Positions 11,545 through 21,805 of a stretch of DNA of 40,000 nucleotides are shown in pieces; within the stretch, counting starts at the first letter, position 1, and the number at the start of each line of letters is the position of its first letter. The notes under the pieces are model-generated. The model saw only the letters and a program-made list of their open reading frames with translations. It did not search any database and was not told the origin of the DNA. Origin of the DNA: Chloroflexota bacterium. GTDB taxonomy: Bacteria > Chloroflexota > Dehalococcoidia > SM23-28-2 > RBG-16-64-32. The position numbers and the translations under genes are program-made. The DNA is taken from assembly GCA_022574655.1 (NCBI GenBank), contig JACZRQ010000013.1, forward strand, positions 1 to 40,000, read 5' to 3'.

Positions 11545-13023
11545 CTAACGCTGGCTGACGACGCCGGCGTTCTCAACGAACGTCGTAAAGATCGAAGCCG
11601 TGCTGTCGTCCACAAGCTCGAACACCGGCGCCGGGTAGAGACCCACGAAGAACACACCGCCGATCAGAAGAGCGATCGCACCGTATTCCGGCCAGGGAGT
11701 CGGGAAACGCCCCAGGGACTCGGGCTTGCCGACGTACATCTGTCTGATGATGACGAGATAGTAGTAGAGCGAGACGAAGCTCATCGTCACACCCACGCCC
11801 GCGAGCCAGAGGAGGTCCGCCTCGGCCGCGGCCTGGAAGAGGATGAACTTGGTCACGAACCCGGCGAAGAGCGGCATGCCGGACAGCGAGAAGAGCGCGA
11901 TAGTGAGCGACAGCGCGAGGAACGGCGCGCGCTCTGCTAGCCCAGCAAAGTCGGCGATCTCCTCCTTGCCGGTCCAGTTGTAGAAGACGATCACGCAGAC
12001 GAACGCCGCCACGTTCGTGATCACGTAGCCGACGAGGTGCAGGACCAGAGCGCTCCCCGCCTCCGGTGAAAGCGCCGCGATGCCGATCAGCAGATAACCG
12101 ACCTGACCGATGCTGGAGTAGGCGAGCAGCCGCTTGATGTTGTGCTGCTGAATCGCCACGAGGTTCCCTAACACCATCGTCGCTACCGCAAGGGCGGCGA
12201 TGAAGTAACGCCAATCGTCGACCAGCGGACCGAACGCCTGCGTAAACAGCTTCAGGAAGAACGCGAAGCCCGCCGCCTTTGAGATCGCCGCGACGAACGC
12301 GGTGATAGGCAGCGGCGCGCCCTCGTAGGCGTCCGGCGTCCAGAGGTGGAACGGCACGGCGGCGACCTTGAAGCCGAGCCCGCCGATCATCAGCGAGAGA
12401 CCGAAGAACATCGCCATGCTGATGTCGCTCGTGTCGCCACTGAGTGCCTCGCCGATCGCGGCGTAGTGCGTCGAGCCCGTCACGCCATAGATGAAGCCGA
12501 CACCGTAGAGGAAGATCGCGGACGAGAAGGCGCCGAGCAGCATGTACTTCAAGCCACCCTCGTTCGAGCGCGGCTCGAACTTGGCGAAGGAGACGAGGAC
12601 GTAGAGGCTGAAGCTCAACAGCTCGAGCGATATGTACGCCGTGAGAATCTCGCGCGACGCCGCCATGCCATTCGCACCGACGACGGCGAGCAAGATCAAG
12701 GCGTAGTACTCGCCCGGATGCAGCAAGCGGTCGTTTACGTATCGGGCGGAGGCGAGGCAGGCGAAGACGCCGATGAGACCGAAGAAGACGCGGAACATCG
12801 TCGTGTAGTCGTTGATATCGATGATTCCCGCGAAGTCTGTCGAGTTATCGATCCAGATCAGCGAGACGAGGGTAGCGACCAGCGCGCCGGCGGCGGCGAG
12901 GTAGCCGAGCTGGACCTTGCCGATGCGGTCCGAGAACAGCGACAGCAGTACGATCGCTCCGGCCCAGGCGACGAGGATGTACTCGGGTGTGAGTAGCGCC
13001 CACTCGAAGTTCAGTTCTTCCAT
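11545..13023 (-). CDS. nuoN: NADH-quinone oxidoreductase subunit N
   Basis: NuoN-type antiporter-like subunit (FKVAAVPFHLWTPDAYEGAPLPITAFVAAISKAAGFAFFLKLF); last in operon. Confidence 0.95.
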   Translation of the reverse strand: MEELNFEWALLTPEYILVAWAGAIVLLSLFSDRIGKVQLGYLAAAGALVATLVSLIWIDNSTDFAGIIDINDYTTMFRVFFGLIGVFACLASARYVNDRLLHPGEYYALILLAVVGANGMAASREILTAYISLELLSFSLYVLVSFAKFEPRSNEGGLKYMLLGAFSSAIFLYGVGFIYGVTGSTHYAAIGEALSGDTSDISMAMFFGLSLMIGGLGFKVAAVPFHLWTPDAYEGAPLPITAFVAAISKAAGFAFFLKLFTQAFGPLVDDWRYFIAALAVATMVLGNLVAIQQHNIKRLLAYSSIGQVGYLLIGIAALSPEAGSALVLHLVGYVITNVAAFVCVIVFYNWTGKEEIADFAGLAERAPFLALSLTIALFSLSGMPLFAGFVTKFILFQAAAEADLLWLAGVGVTMSFVSLYYYLVIIRQMYVGKPESLGRFPTPWPEYGAIALLIGGVFFVGLYPAPVFELVDDSTASIFTTFVENAGVVSQR

Positions 13024-14526
13024 CTAACCTATCGCCTGAATCGCACTAACGGTGTCCGAGATGCGGTCCACGAACGGCGCCGGCCAGAGACCCATGAATA
13101 AGAGGAAGCTGATCAGTGTGGCAGCAGCCACCTGCTCGCCGATCCGCATCTCCTTGAGACCCTCCCACTTTTCGTTCAGAGGGCCGAAGTAGGCGAGCGC
13201 CAGCATACGCAGAATGTACGTCGCGCTGATGGCGGCGGCGATGATCCCGAGCACGCCCGCCCACTCGTAGCCGGACTGGAAAGTACCGACGAAGATATGG
13301 AACTCCGCCACGAACCCGGCCAACCCGGGTAACCCGATCGAAGACAGCCCGGCGATCGCCCAGAAAGCGGAATGCCGAGGCATCTTCTTGGCGATGCCTC
13401 CGAATTTAGTCATGTCGCGCGTGTGGGCCTGGTCGTAAACGGCACCGACGCTGGTGAACATGAGGGCCGTCATCGCGCCGTGGGCGAACATCTGCAGGAC
13501 CGCGCCGGTGACGCCGATGTCGCTCAAGGTGGCGAGCCCCATGAGAACGAAGCCCATATGACTGACGCTGGAGTACCCGACCATGTACTTGAAGTCCGTC
13601 TGGGTCATGGCCGCAATGGCGCCGTACAATGCGCCGGCGACGCCCAGCGTCATCATCACCGGCGCCCAGAACTCCGCGCCCTCCGGGAACAACGTGATGC
13701 CGACACGCAAAATGCCGAAGGCGCCGAGCTTCATCAACACGCCCGCGTGCAGCATCGATACGGCTGTAGGCGCGGCGACGTGGCCGTCGGGCGACCAGGT
13801 ATGCAGCGGCCACATGCCGGCAAGGACGCCGAAACCGATCATATAGAACGGGAAGAACGTCTTCTGGAACGTCGGATCGTAGGCGACCTCACTCAAGGCC
13901 GGTAAGTCGAATGTGCCGAGTCCCGCCTCCACAAACGTCGCCATCATGGCGATGAAGATGAGGACACTGCCGCCGACGAGGAACAGCGTCAGCTTCATCG
14001 CCCCGTACTCTTTGGTTCGCGTGAAGGTGCCGAAGTTGGTGCTTGACCCCCAGACAGCGATGAGCAGGTACATGGGCAGTACCGCGACTTCGTACCAGAA
14101 GAACAGGAAGAAGAGGTCGTGCGAGAGGAAGACGCCGTAGACGCCGCTCACGAGCAGGAACAGCAGTACGAAGTAGTCTTTCACTCGGTGGGTGATGTTC
14201 CAGGACACGAAGACGCCGGCGAAGATCACCAGTCCGTTCAGCAGCACTAGCGGCGCGCCAATGCCGTCGAGCCCGAGATGGAACGTGATCCCATCCTCGC
14301 CGAAGAACCCAATGTTAGAGATCCAGTCCCACTGCAGCTCGTAGCGAAGCCCGCTGCCACCGTCGAACTGGTATACGAAGAAGGCAACCAGTGACAGAGC
14401 GAACAGGGTGCTGGCAACGAGTAGCGCAAGGTAGCGCGAGAGCTGAGGATAACGCGACGGCATGATCATGAACAGCGGTCCCGACCCGGCCGAGATCGCG
14501 ATGAGAGCAAAAAGTACGATATTCAT
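13024..14526 (-). CDS. nuoM: NADH-quinone oxidoreductase subunit M
   Basis: FWYEVAVLPMYLLIAVWG, MWPLHTWSPDGHVAAPTAVSMLHAGVLMKLGAFGILR. Confidence 0.96.
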   Translation of the reverse strand: MNIVLFALIAISAGSGPLFMIMPSRYPQLSRYLALLVASTLFALSLVAFFVYQFDGGSGLRYELQWDWISNIGFFGEDGITFHLGLDGIGAPLVLLNGLVIFAGVFVSWNITHRVKDYFVLLFLLVSGVYGVFLSHDLFFLFFWYEVAVLPMYLLIAVWGSSTNFGTFTRTKEYGAMKLTLFLVGGSVLIFIAMMATFVEAGLGTFDLPALSEVAYDPTFQKTFFPFYMIGFGVLAGMWPLHTWSPDGHVAAPTAVSMLHAGVLMKLGAFGILRVGITLFPEGAEFWAPVMMTLGVAGALYGAIAAMTQTDFKYMVGYSSVSHMGFVLMGLATLSDIGVTGAVLQMFAHGAMTALMFTSVGAVYDQAHTRDMTKFGGIAKKMPRHSAFWAIAGLSSIGLPGLAGFVAEFHIFVGTFQSGYEWAGVLGIIAAAISATYILRMLALAYFGPLNEKWEGLKEMRIGEQVAAATLISFLLFMGLWPAPFVDRISDTVSAIQAIG

Positions 14527-14528
14527 GC

Positions 14529-16427
14529 TTACGCCTTCACGATCAGGAACACTAAGGCGAGAATGATAACTCCGCTCGAGATCGCGAGCGCGTAGTTAGG
14601 GAGCTTCCCCGTGCTCGTGAACTTCAGCTGCCAGCCCGCTAACAGCGCCAGTGCAGCCGACCCGTCGACCCCGGTGTCGTTGACGATGTTGCGGTCGAAC
14701 CACGACACGATAGAGCTTCCAGTGAGAACGACGCGGTCGATAACGAACTGGTAGACGTGATCGATGTAGAAGCGGTTGTAGAGAACGTTGTACACCGGTC
14801 TGAACAACTCTCCCATACGCGTCGCGGGCACGGCGTCGTTGGCCCAGAAGACGTAGCCGACCATCATGCCCCCCGCGCCCAGCACGGTCGAGAGGACGAC
14901 GATGTCCCAGTTGAACTCGAACTCCTCGGCATGTTCCAAGAAGACGAACTCCCCGAACCCGCCCGGAAACCCCATCGCTTCACCTACACCGCTAAACACG
15001 ACGAAACCGCTGATCGCCGCCAGCACAGCGAGGATGAGCAGCGGAACCGTCATCGCCGGCTCTGCGTCGTGGGCGTGCTTTCGCGACTCCGGATCGCGCG
15101 ACTTGAAGAGGAACGTGCGGATGAACAATCGGGTCATGAAGAGCGACGTAATGAACACGCTCAACAACATCAACCCATAGACACCGGCATTCTGGCCGAC
15201 CTCAGTGAAGTGCAGAATCTCGTCCTTCGCCCAGAAGCCGGCAAGCGGCACGATCCCGATCATCGCCAGCGTTCCCACGGCAAACGTCACGGTCGTCAAC
15301 GGCATCCTCGATGCCAGCCCGCCAAGCTCATCAAGCTCCTGCTTCTCCGTCGCGTGAATGACCGACCCGGCGCCGAGGAAGAGCAACGCCTTGAAGAAGG
15401 CGTGTACGAACAGGTAGAGCATGGCCGCAGTGACAGAATGTGATCCGAGCGCCACCATCATCAGTCCGAGGCTGTTCAGCGTAGAGTAGGCGATCACGCG
15501 CTTTATATCTGTCGCCGCCAGGCCCATGGTTGCGGAGATCAGCACCGTCGTCAGACCCAGCCCAGTCACAACGTTGAGCGCGATCGGGTCCGCCAGCTCG
15601 AACAGCGGCAGCATACGCGCGACCAGATAGACGCCGGCTACCACCATTGTCGCCGCGTGGATGAGAGCGGATACAGGGGTCGGGCCCTCCATCGCATCCG
15701 GAAGCCAGACGTGAAGCGGGAACTGCCCCGACTTACCGACCGCGCCAGCGAACAAGAAGAGTACCGCCACCGTGAGATAAGTCGCGCCGTAACCGCCCGC
15801 CTCCGCGAACTCAAATATCTCCGAGATGTCGAACGTGCCGGCCTCGCGCCAGAGCATGAGGATTCCGATCAGCAGTCCGACATCGCCGATTCTCGTCGTG
15901 ATGAACGCCTTCTTGGCCGCCTCCGCTGCAGCTCGCTTCTCCCACCAGAAGCCAATCAGGAGGAACGAACAGAAACCGACGCCCTCCCAAGCGGCGTACA
16001 GAAGCAGCAGGTTGTCCGCCAGAACTAGCGTCAGCATCGCCGCCACGAATAGGGACATCACCGCGAAATACCAACCGTAGCGGGGGTCGCCCCTCATGTA
16101 GCCGACGGAGTAGATCTGCACCATCAACGCCACGAAGCTGACGACCGCCAGCATGACAATCGTTATCTGGTCCGTGAAGAAGCCGAGTCGTATCTCGAAG
16201 TCGCCGAACGATACCCATTCCCAGCTCTTCTCCCCACCGGTGAATCCAGGCTCGTCGACGACGTCCAAGAGGTCGGCGAGAACGAAGAAGAAGAGAACGA
16301 ACGAAGCGGCGATCGCCCCGATCGCGACCCAGTCACCCTTCCGCGGCAGGTACTTCCCGACGAGCGTGATCACTACGAACGCCGCCGCCGGAAGCGCGGG
16401 TATGAGCCAGGCTTGTTCCATGCCCAT
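14529..16427 (-). CDS. nuoL: NADH-quinone oxidoreductase subunit L
   Basis: YAAWEGVGFCSFLLIGFWWEK, GKSGQFPLHVWLPDAMEGPTPVSALIHAATMVVAGVYL. Confidence 0.97.
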   Translation of the reverse strand: MGMEQAWLIPALPAAAFVVITLVGKYLPRKGDWVAIGAIAASFVLFFFVLADLLDVVDEPGFTGGEKSWEWVSFGDFEIRLGFFTDQITIVMLAVVSFVALMVQIYSVGYMRGDPRYGWYFAVMSLFVAAMLTLVLADNLLLLYAAWEGVGFCSFLLIGFWWEKRAAAEAAKKAFITTRIGDVGLLIGILMLWREAGTFDISEIFEFAEAGGYGATYLTVAVLFLFAGAVGKSGQFPLHVWLPDAMEGPTPVSALIHAATMVVAGVYLVARMLPLFELADPIALNVVTGLGLTTVLISATMGLAATDIKRVIAYSTLNSLGLMMVALGSHSVTAAMLYLFVHAFFKALLFLGAGSVIHATEKQELDELGGLASRMPLTTVTFAVGTLAMIGIVPLAGFWAKDEILHFTEVGQNAGVYGLMLLSVFITSLFMTRLFIRTFLFKSRDPESRKHAHDAEPAMTVPLLILAVLAAISGFVVFSGVGEAMGFPGGFGEFVFLEHAEEFEFNWDIVVLSTVLGAGGMMVGYVFWANDAVPATRMGELFRPVYNVLYNRFYIDHVYQFVIDRVVLTGSSIVSWFDRNIVNDTGVDGSAALALLAGWQLKFTSTGKLPNYALAISSGVIILALVFLIVKA

Positions 16428-16437
16428 CAGTTCACGC

Positions 16438-16746
16438 CTACCACTTCAAAGCGTCCGCTTCATCGACGTTAGCCGTCTGGCGGTTGCGGTACAGACGCAA
16501 CACGATCGCCAGCGCGAGGCCGACCTCAGCCGCGGCGATCACGATTACGAATATCGCGAACACGAGGCCAGTGAACACCTCGGGCGATAGGTACACAGCG
16601 AAGGCGACGAAATTGATGCTGACCGCCTGCAGCATCAGCTCGACGGACATGAGAATCAGGAGAGCACTGCGGCGGGCAAGAACCCCGTACATCCCGATCG
16701 CGAACAGGATCGAACTCAACACAAGAAAGTTGTCGATCGGGATCAT
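16438..16746 (-). CDS. nuoK: NADH-quinone oxidoreductase subunit K
   Basis: Short membrane protein with conserved Glu helices (LMSVELMLQAVSINFVAF); position between L and J. Confidence 0.95.
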   Translation of the reverse strand: MIPIDNFLVLSSILFAIGMYGVLARRSALLILMSVELMLQAVSINFVAFAVYLSPEVFTGLVFAIFVIVIAAAEVGLALAIVLRLYRNRQTANVDEADALKW

Positions 16747-17240
16747 TCGCCTTCCTCACCTCGCGCGAGGATGATCGCCCCTAGCAGTGCCACGATGAGC
16801 ACCAACGAGGCGATCTCGAACGGTATGGCCCAGTTAGTAAAGAGCAGGTTGCCGATCTCTTCGATCGACACGACAGTCGCTTCGTCGGTCTCCCCCGGCC
16901 ACTCAGTATCAAGGACCGCCACTATCGAGATGCCGCCGATCATGCCAGCTGCAACTGCGGCGAGCGGCCACTGAGGACCGTTCAAAGCGCGCGGCATGTC
17001 GCGAACCCGCGTGAGCATCATCGCGAAGAGAACAAGGATCGTGACGGCGCCGCCATATACGAGCACCTGAACGATGGCCAGAAACTCTGCTGCCAGCAAC
17101 ACGAAGACGCCGGCCACCGCCAGTAGCGAAAGAATCAGAAAGAGAGCGGAATGTACGACGTTCCGAGCAAGCACGACGCCAAGAGCGCCGATTACGGTAA
17201 TGCCGGCGACGACGTAGAAGATTCCCTCTTCGGGGCTCAT
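16743..17240 (-). CDS. nuoJ: NADH-quinone oxidoreductase subunit J
   Basis: ARNVVHSALFLILSLLAVAGVFVLLAAEFLAIVQVLVYGGAVTILVLFAMML; 4-nt overlap with nuoK. Confidence 0.95.
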   Translation of the reverse strand: MSPEEGIFYVVAGITVIGALGVVLARNVVHSALFLILSLLAVAGVFVLLAAEFLAIVQVLVYGGAVTILVLFAMMLTRVRDMPRALNGPQWPLAAVAAGMIGGISIVAVLDTEWPGETDEATVVSIEEIGNLLFTNWAIPFEIASLVLIVALLGAIILARGEEGE

Positions 17241-17273
17241 CGCCTTAAGGGTTCCCGGGTGCCAACGCTGGCT

Positions 17274-17816
17274 CTATCCCTCGCCGCCTTCCTTCTTCTC
17301 CGCCTCCTCTTTCTCATTTTTCGGCGTCCAGCCGGAATGGGCTACGCCCATCGGCTCGCGGAACGGGTCCTTCAGTTCTCCGGATTGAGACTGGCGTTCG
17401 AGGGCCGGCAAGTCCATCACCAGGTCCTGGCGGTCGTACCGGGACAGCTCGACACCCTCCCACGTGTTGTTCATCACAATCGCGTCGAAGTTACAGACCT
17501 CGACACAGATGTCACAGCGCATGCAGCGCGCATAGTCAATGTAGAACTCATCGACGATCTTCTTGCGGGTGCTCTTGCCTTCCGCATACTTCGGATTGTC
17601 CTTCATCGTTACCGTCATGCAGTCGACAGGGCAGTAGCGGGCACAGACCTGACAGCCAGTACAGAACGACTCATCTTTGTCAAAGTCCCAGAGCAAGATC
17701 GGGAATCCGCGTGACCGGTGCGGCAACTCCTTCTTCTCCGACGGATACTGTACTGTTACCGGCTTTCTGAACGCGGCACGAACTGTGGTTGCGGCTGCTT
17801 TGAGAATTCCGAGCAT
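17274..17816 (-). CDS. nuoI: NADH-quinone oxidoreductase subunit I (2x[4Fe-4S])
   Basis: CTGCQVCARYCPVDC and CMRCDICVEVCNFDAI ferredoxin motifs. Confidence 0.95.
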   Translation of the reverse strand: MLGILKAAATTVRAAFRKPVTVQYPSEKKELPHRSRGFPILLWDFDKDESFCTGCQVCARYCPVDCMTVTMKDNPKYAEGKSTRKKIVDEFYIDYARCMRCDICVEVCNFDAIVMNNTWEGVELSRYDRQDLVMDLPALERQSQSGELKDPFREPMGVAHSGWTPKNEKEEAEKKEGGEG

Positions 17817-18943
17817 TAGAGCACACTCCCCACACGCTGCGCGCTAGCAGCAGATGGCTGATAAGTGACGCCGGACTGCCGGGCCGCTCTGTTCGTCACG
17901 TAGACAAAAGCGCCCAGCGCCACCAGCGACATGATCGTCATCGTCCAGTGCGGCCAGTCGTAAGCCAACACTAACCCGTTGATTATGATTTGCAGAAATG
18001 CGAAGGGCAACAACAACTGCCAACAATAAGCCATCATCTGGTCTATTCGCAGCCGGGGAAGGCTCGCCCTCATCCAGATGAAGAAAAGGATGAACGCCGA
18101 GGTCTTGACGGCCATGAGCGCGATCTGCACGACAACCGGTACGTCACCGCCCACCGGCCACTGCCAACCACCCAGGAAGATAAGCGAACCCAGTATCGAT
18201 ATCAGCACCATGCTCACAAACTCACCGAGCTGGAACATCGACCAGCGTATCCCCGAGTACTCGACGAACGGACCGCCGACGACCTCCGATTCCGCCACCG
18301 GGATATCGAACGGCTGCCGGTAAAGTTCGGCGAGACCGGCGATCACGAATATCACAAACGCCAGCGGCAGGTAGGCTATCAACGGCGTGTCGCCTTGCAT
18401 TCCAACGATCACCCCAATGTCTAAACTCGAGGCAACCATTGCGACCGCGAGTATCGATAGGATGAACGGCACCTCATAACTGATGAGCTGCGCAGCCGCC
18501 CTCGCGGCGCCGATCAACGCGTACTTGTTGTCCGATCCCCATCCCGCCATCACGAAGCCGACGATGGAGACGCCTTGGAGAGCAACGATGTAGAAGAGAC
18601 CGAGCGTGAGGTTCCGAATCAGAATGTCGGCAGTAAACGGGAGCGCAACCAGCGCCATGATTACGGGTACGACGATCGCGAACGGGGCCAGCTCGAACAC
18701 CCAGCGGTCGGCGGTTGTTGGTCTCAGGTCTTCCTTTGTCAGCAGTTTGATCGTGTCAGCGAGTCCTTGCAGCGTTCCGTACGGACCCACTCGCATCGGC
18801 CCCAGGCGCATCTGCAGACGGCCGATCACCTTACGTTCTGTCCAGGTGATGATGATCATGTAGAGGGGTACCAGCAATGCTACTCCACCCAGCCGGATCA
18901 GGGCATCAAGCCAGACGTTACCGACGATCATGCCGAGAATCAT
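17816..18943 (-). CDS. nuoH: NADH-quinone oxidoreductase subunit H
   Basis: WTERKVIGRLQMRLGPMRVGPYGTLQGLADTIKLLTKED. Confidence 0.97.
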   Translation of the reverse strand: MILGMIVGNVWLDALIRLGGVALLVPLYMIIITWTERKVIGRLQMRLGPMRVGPYGTLQGLADTIKLLTKEDLRPTTADRWVFELAPFAIVVPVIMALVALPFTADILIRNLTLGLFYIVALQGVSIVGFVMAGWGSDNKYALIGAARAAAQLISYEVPFILSILAVAMVASSLDIGVIVGMQGDTPLIAYLPLAFVIFVIAGLAELYRQPFDIPVAESEVVGGPFVEYSGIRWSMFQLGEFVSMVLISILGSLIFLGGWQWPVGGDVPVVVQIALMAVKTSAFILFFIWMRASLPRLRIDQMMAYCWQLLLPFAFLQIIINGLVLAYDWPHWTMTIMSLVALGAFVYVTNRAARQSGVTYQPSAASAQRVGSVL

Positions 18944-20076
18944 CTGTCGACTTCGCAGAGGACGATGTCGATCGATCCGAGGATGATGATGACGTCTGCG
19001 ACGTAGTGTCCGATCGACATCGCGCGTAGAGCTGAGAGGTTGGAGAATGACGCTCCCCGCACCTTGTGGCGATAGGGCTTGTCGCTGCCATTCGAGACGA
19101 TGTAAACGCCATACTCGCCGCGCGGGCTTTCCACGCGCATGTAGATCTCGCCCGCAGGAGGCCTCAGGATGCGCTTCATCCCTTCAGCCATGATCGGCCC
19201 CTCGGGCATCTGGGCAAGCGCCTGCTCTACGATTCTCACTGACTGATGCATCTCCTCAAGGCGCACGTACATGCGGTCGAAGACGTCCCCCTGATCTCCC
19301 GTCGGTACGTCAAATTCGAAGCGGTCGTAGATCGAGTACGGCTCAGCTCGTCGGATGTCGTGCTGAACACCGCTCGCTCGGAGCATCGGACCGCTCAGCC
19401 CCCAGTTGATCGCGTCCTCCGGCGATACGGAACCGAGACCGCGGCAGCGGGCGAGCACGATTTCGTTATCCATGAGCAGACCATCGAGGTCGTTTAGACC
19501 ACTATTGATTTTCGCCAGCACTTGCTTTGTCCGCTCGCTGAAGTCATCAGGGACGTCCCAGGCGACACCCCCAGGACGGAAGTAGTTGTACATCATGCGT
19601 TCGCCCGTGACTTCTTCGAACAAGTCCTGGATCGTCTCGCGATCACGGAATGCGTACATAAACGCCGTGCCAAAAACGCCGACGTCCGTCGCGAACGCGC
19701 CAAAGAACATGAGGTGGCTGGCGATGCGGTTGAGCTCGGCCAGGATAACGCGGATGTATTCCGCGCGATCCGGCGCGGTCAGCCCGGCGAGGGTCTCGAC
19801 CGCCTCAACGAAGCAGTGCTCCGTGCTGAACTGCGCGAGGTAGTCTGTGCGGTCGTGATAGCCGATCGCCTGGCGGTAGTCGCAGTTCTCAGGCAGCTTC
19901 TCGTTGCCCCGATGCATATATCCGATTACAGGGTCGAGATCGGTGACCACCTCACCGTCAACGGTCAGGACCATACGGAACACGCCGTGGGTCGCGGGGT
20001 GTTGAGGCCCGACGTTGATGTTGATGTCGATCGTGTCGAGTTCGTGCTCGGCGGGTGCGCGGTGTTCGACAGTCAT
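18940..20076 (-). CDS. nuoD: NADH-quinone oxidoreductase subunit D
   Basis: NVGPQHPATHGVFRMVLTVDGE, PVIGYMHRGNEKL, C-terminal DIVLCEVDR. Confidence 0.97.
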   Translation of the reverse strand: MTVEHRAPAEHELDTIDININVGPQHPATHGVFRMVLTVDGEVVTDLDPVIGYMHRGNEKLPENCDYRQAIGYHDRTDYLAQFSTEHCFVEAVETLAGLTAPDRAEYIRVILAELNRIASHLMFFGAFATDVGVFGTAFMYAFRDRETIQDLFEEVTGERMMYNYFRPGGVAWDVPDDFSERTKQVLAKINSGLNDLDGLLMDNEIVLARCRGLGSVSPEDAINWGLSGPMLRASGVQHDIRRAEPYSIYDRFEFDVPTGDQGDVFDRMYVRLEEMHQSVRIVEQALAQMPEGPIMAEGMKRILRPPAGEIYMRVESPRGEYGVYIVSNGSDKPYRHKVRGASFSNLSALRAMSIGHYVADVIIILGSIDIVLCEVDR

Positions 20077-20078
20077 CG

Positions 20079-21182
20079 TTAGCCCTTCTGCTCCTCGGAG
20101 AACTTCTTCAGAGCCTCGGAGACCGCCTGCTTCTCCTCGTCTGACGACAGACCTTTCGCACGAGCTTCGTCACGGGTCTTCTTGATCAGTACCGCCTTCT
20201 CCTGCGCTAGCTTGATCTTGGCCGCTCGGTCTTGCACCGGCTTAGCAGGCGCTGGCGCAGCCGCTTCCCGCTCCTCCGAAAACTTCTTCAGAGCCTCGGC
20301 CACAGCCTGCTTCTCCTCATCCGATGAGAGACCCTTCGCACGCGCCGCGTCGCGGGTCTTCTTAATTAGAGCCCCCTTCTGCTGCGCGAGCTGAATCTTG
20401 GCGGCGCGCTCGTCAACCGGCTTCGCCGGGGCGGCGCCGGGCTGTGCGGCATCGGCCGCCGCTTGTTCCTCTTCGAACTGCTTGAGCGCCGCCTGCACAG
20501 CCGCCTTCTGATCTTCCGCCGAGAGGCCCTCGTCCCGCGCTTTGTCGCGAGTCTTCTTTATGATCTGCGCCTTCTTCTGCGCCAATTCAATCTTGCGCGC
20601 CTTTTCATCGACGGGCGGCGCTTCACCAGACGCGGCCGCAGCCTGCTCCTTCGCTTTCTGGATAGCGTCGAGGTAGTCCTCTTGCCAGTCTTCGATCTCG
20701 GCCAGCGGGTGGCTTTTGCGCATGATGTAGTAGCCGAGGCCTTCTTCGGTGAGAAGCGGCCGCAGGTCCGGGTGACCGTCATAGACGATGCCGTAAAGCT
20801 CGTGCGCCTCACGCTCGTGCCAGTTGGCGGTGTGCCAAATGTGACTTACGGTCGGGACATGCGGGTCCTCGTACGGGCATCGCACCTTGATCGCGATCGT
20901 ATGCTTCCGGCTAAACGAGTACAGATGATAGACGGTCTCAAGCTCCGTCAGGTAGTCGACGCCAGAGAGACAGCGCAGATAGTCGAAGGACAAACGTTCG
21001 TCGTTATGCGCGGCGTCCATCACTCGAGCGAAATCGTCGCGGGTGACGGTCAGCGTCTCGTTTAGCGGCGTTTCAATAACGCCGAACTCGACGTCCGGCA
21101 GCGCCGCCTGGAACAAGCGTCCGACTGGCCCGGGCTCCGGTGGTTGTTCTTCGACCGCTTCCTTGGTGTCTGCTTCAGCCAT
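20079..21182 (-). CDS. nuoC: NADH-quinone oxidoreductase subunit C with three-repeat C-terminal tail
   Basis: Core HEREAHELYGIVYDGHPDLRPLLTEEGLGYYIMRKSHPL. ATG at 21182 (MAEADTKEA) overlaps the nuoB stop; the ORF track start (21383) is inside nuoB. Confidence 0.95.
   Translation of the reverse strand: MAEADTKEAVEEQPPEPGPVGRLFQAALPDVEFGVIETPLNETLTVTRDDFARVMDAAHNDERLSFDYLRCLSGVDYLTELETVYHLYSFSRKHTIAIKVRCPYEDPHVPTVSHIWHTANWHEREAHELYGIVYDGHPDLRPLLTEEGLGYYIMRKSHPLAEIEDWQEDYLDAIQKAKEQAAAASGEAPPVDEKARKIELAQKKAQIIKKTRDKARDEGLSAEDQKAAVQAALKQFEEEQAAADAAQPGAAPAKPVDERAAKIQLAQQKGALIKKTRDAARAKGLSSDEEKQAVAEALKKFSEEREAAAPAPAKPVQDRAAKIKLAQEKAVLIKKTRDEARAKGLSSDEEKQAVSEALKKFSEEQKG
20082..20612 (-). repeat. Three tandem ~52-65-aa protein repeats in the NuoC C-terminus
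   Basis: R1 (20418-20612) VDEKARKIELAQKKAQIIKKTRDKARDEGLSAEDQKAAVQAALKQFEEE...; R2 (20238-20417) VDERAAKIQLAQQKGALIKKTRDAARAKGLSSDEEKQAVAEALKKFSEER...; R3 (20082-20237) VQDRAAKIKLAQEKAVLIKKTRDEARAKGLSSDEEKQAVSEALKKFSEEQKG. Confidence 0.97.
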
Positions 21183-21805
21183 TATCCGGCGCCGATCTTG
21201 CCTCGTTCTTCCATGATCTTCTTCTGGAGGGCCAGAAACGCGTCCATCAGCGCTTCGGGCCTTGGCGGACAGCCAGGCACGTAAACGTCGACGGGGATGA
21301 TCTTGTCGACCCCCTGGAGCACGCGGTCGTAGCGAGTATAAGGCCCACCGTTCGTAGCGCACGCGCCCATCGATATAACCCACTTTGGGTTGGGCATCTG
21401 TTCGTAGAGCAGCTTGACGGCAGGCGCCATCTTCTTCGTAACCGTGCCCGAGACGATCATCACATCCGATTGCCTCGGCGACGCAAACGGCACGATCCCG
21501 AAGCGGTCAAGGTCGTGCCTCCCCATGAATGTGGAGATCATCTCGATCGCACAGCACGCGAGGCCGAACGTCATCGGCCAAAGCGACGACTTGCGCCCCC
21601 AGGCGATCAGCCAGTCCGCGGGCATCTGCATGATCCCAGGCAGGATCTGGCGGTACAGCGCCTTCCCCTGCGTGGGGTTCGCCGGCGAAGCGTCTAGCCG
21701 CTTGATATCGTGCCGAAGGCCGGCGTCTACGGCGTCCGAGATACTGAGCTGCGGATCATCCCGTACCTCGAATACCTCGATAAGCTTTTTCTCAGACATA
21801 TTCAC
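21182..21805 (-). CDS. nuoB: NADH-quinone oxidoreductase subunit B
   Basis: [31 protein letters not shown] and [11 protein letters not shown] cluster motifs. Confidence 0.97.
   Translation of the reverse strand: MNMSEKKLIEVFEVRDDPQLSISDAVDAGLRHDIKRLDASPANPTQGKALYRQILPGIMQMPADWLIAWGRKSSLWPMTFGLACCAIEMISTFMGRHDLDRFGIVPFASPRQSDVMIVSGTVTKKMAPAVKLLYEQMPNPKWVISMGACATNGGPYTRYDRVLQGVDKIIPVDVYVPGCPPRPEALMDAFLALQKKIMEERGKIGAG

Noticed and set aside
11536-15443. Long plus-strand ORFs opposite nuoN/nuoM/nuoL (e.g. 12346-12996, 14757-15443)
   Set aside because: Antisense shadow ORFs of high-GC nuo genes; compositions are Arg/Glu/His-rich with no recognisable domains.
21183-21383. Extended nuoC N-terminus in the ORF track
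   Set aside because: This stretch lies within nuoB on the same strand; the NuoC start at 21182 (MAEADTKEA) overlaps the nuoB stop and matches operon spacing.
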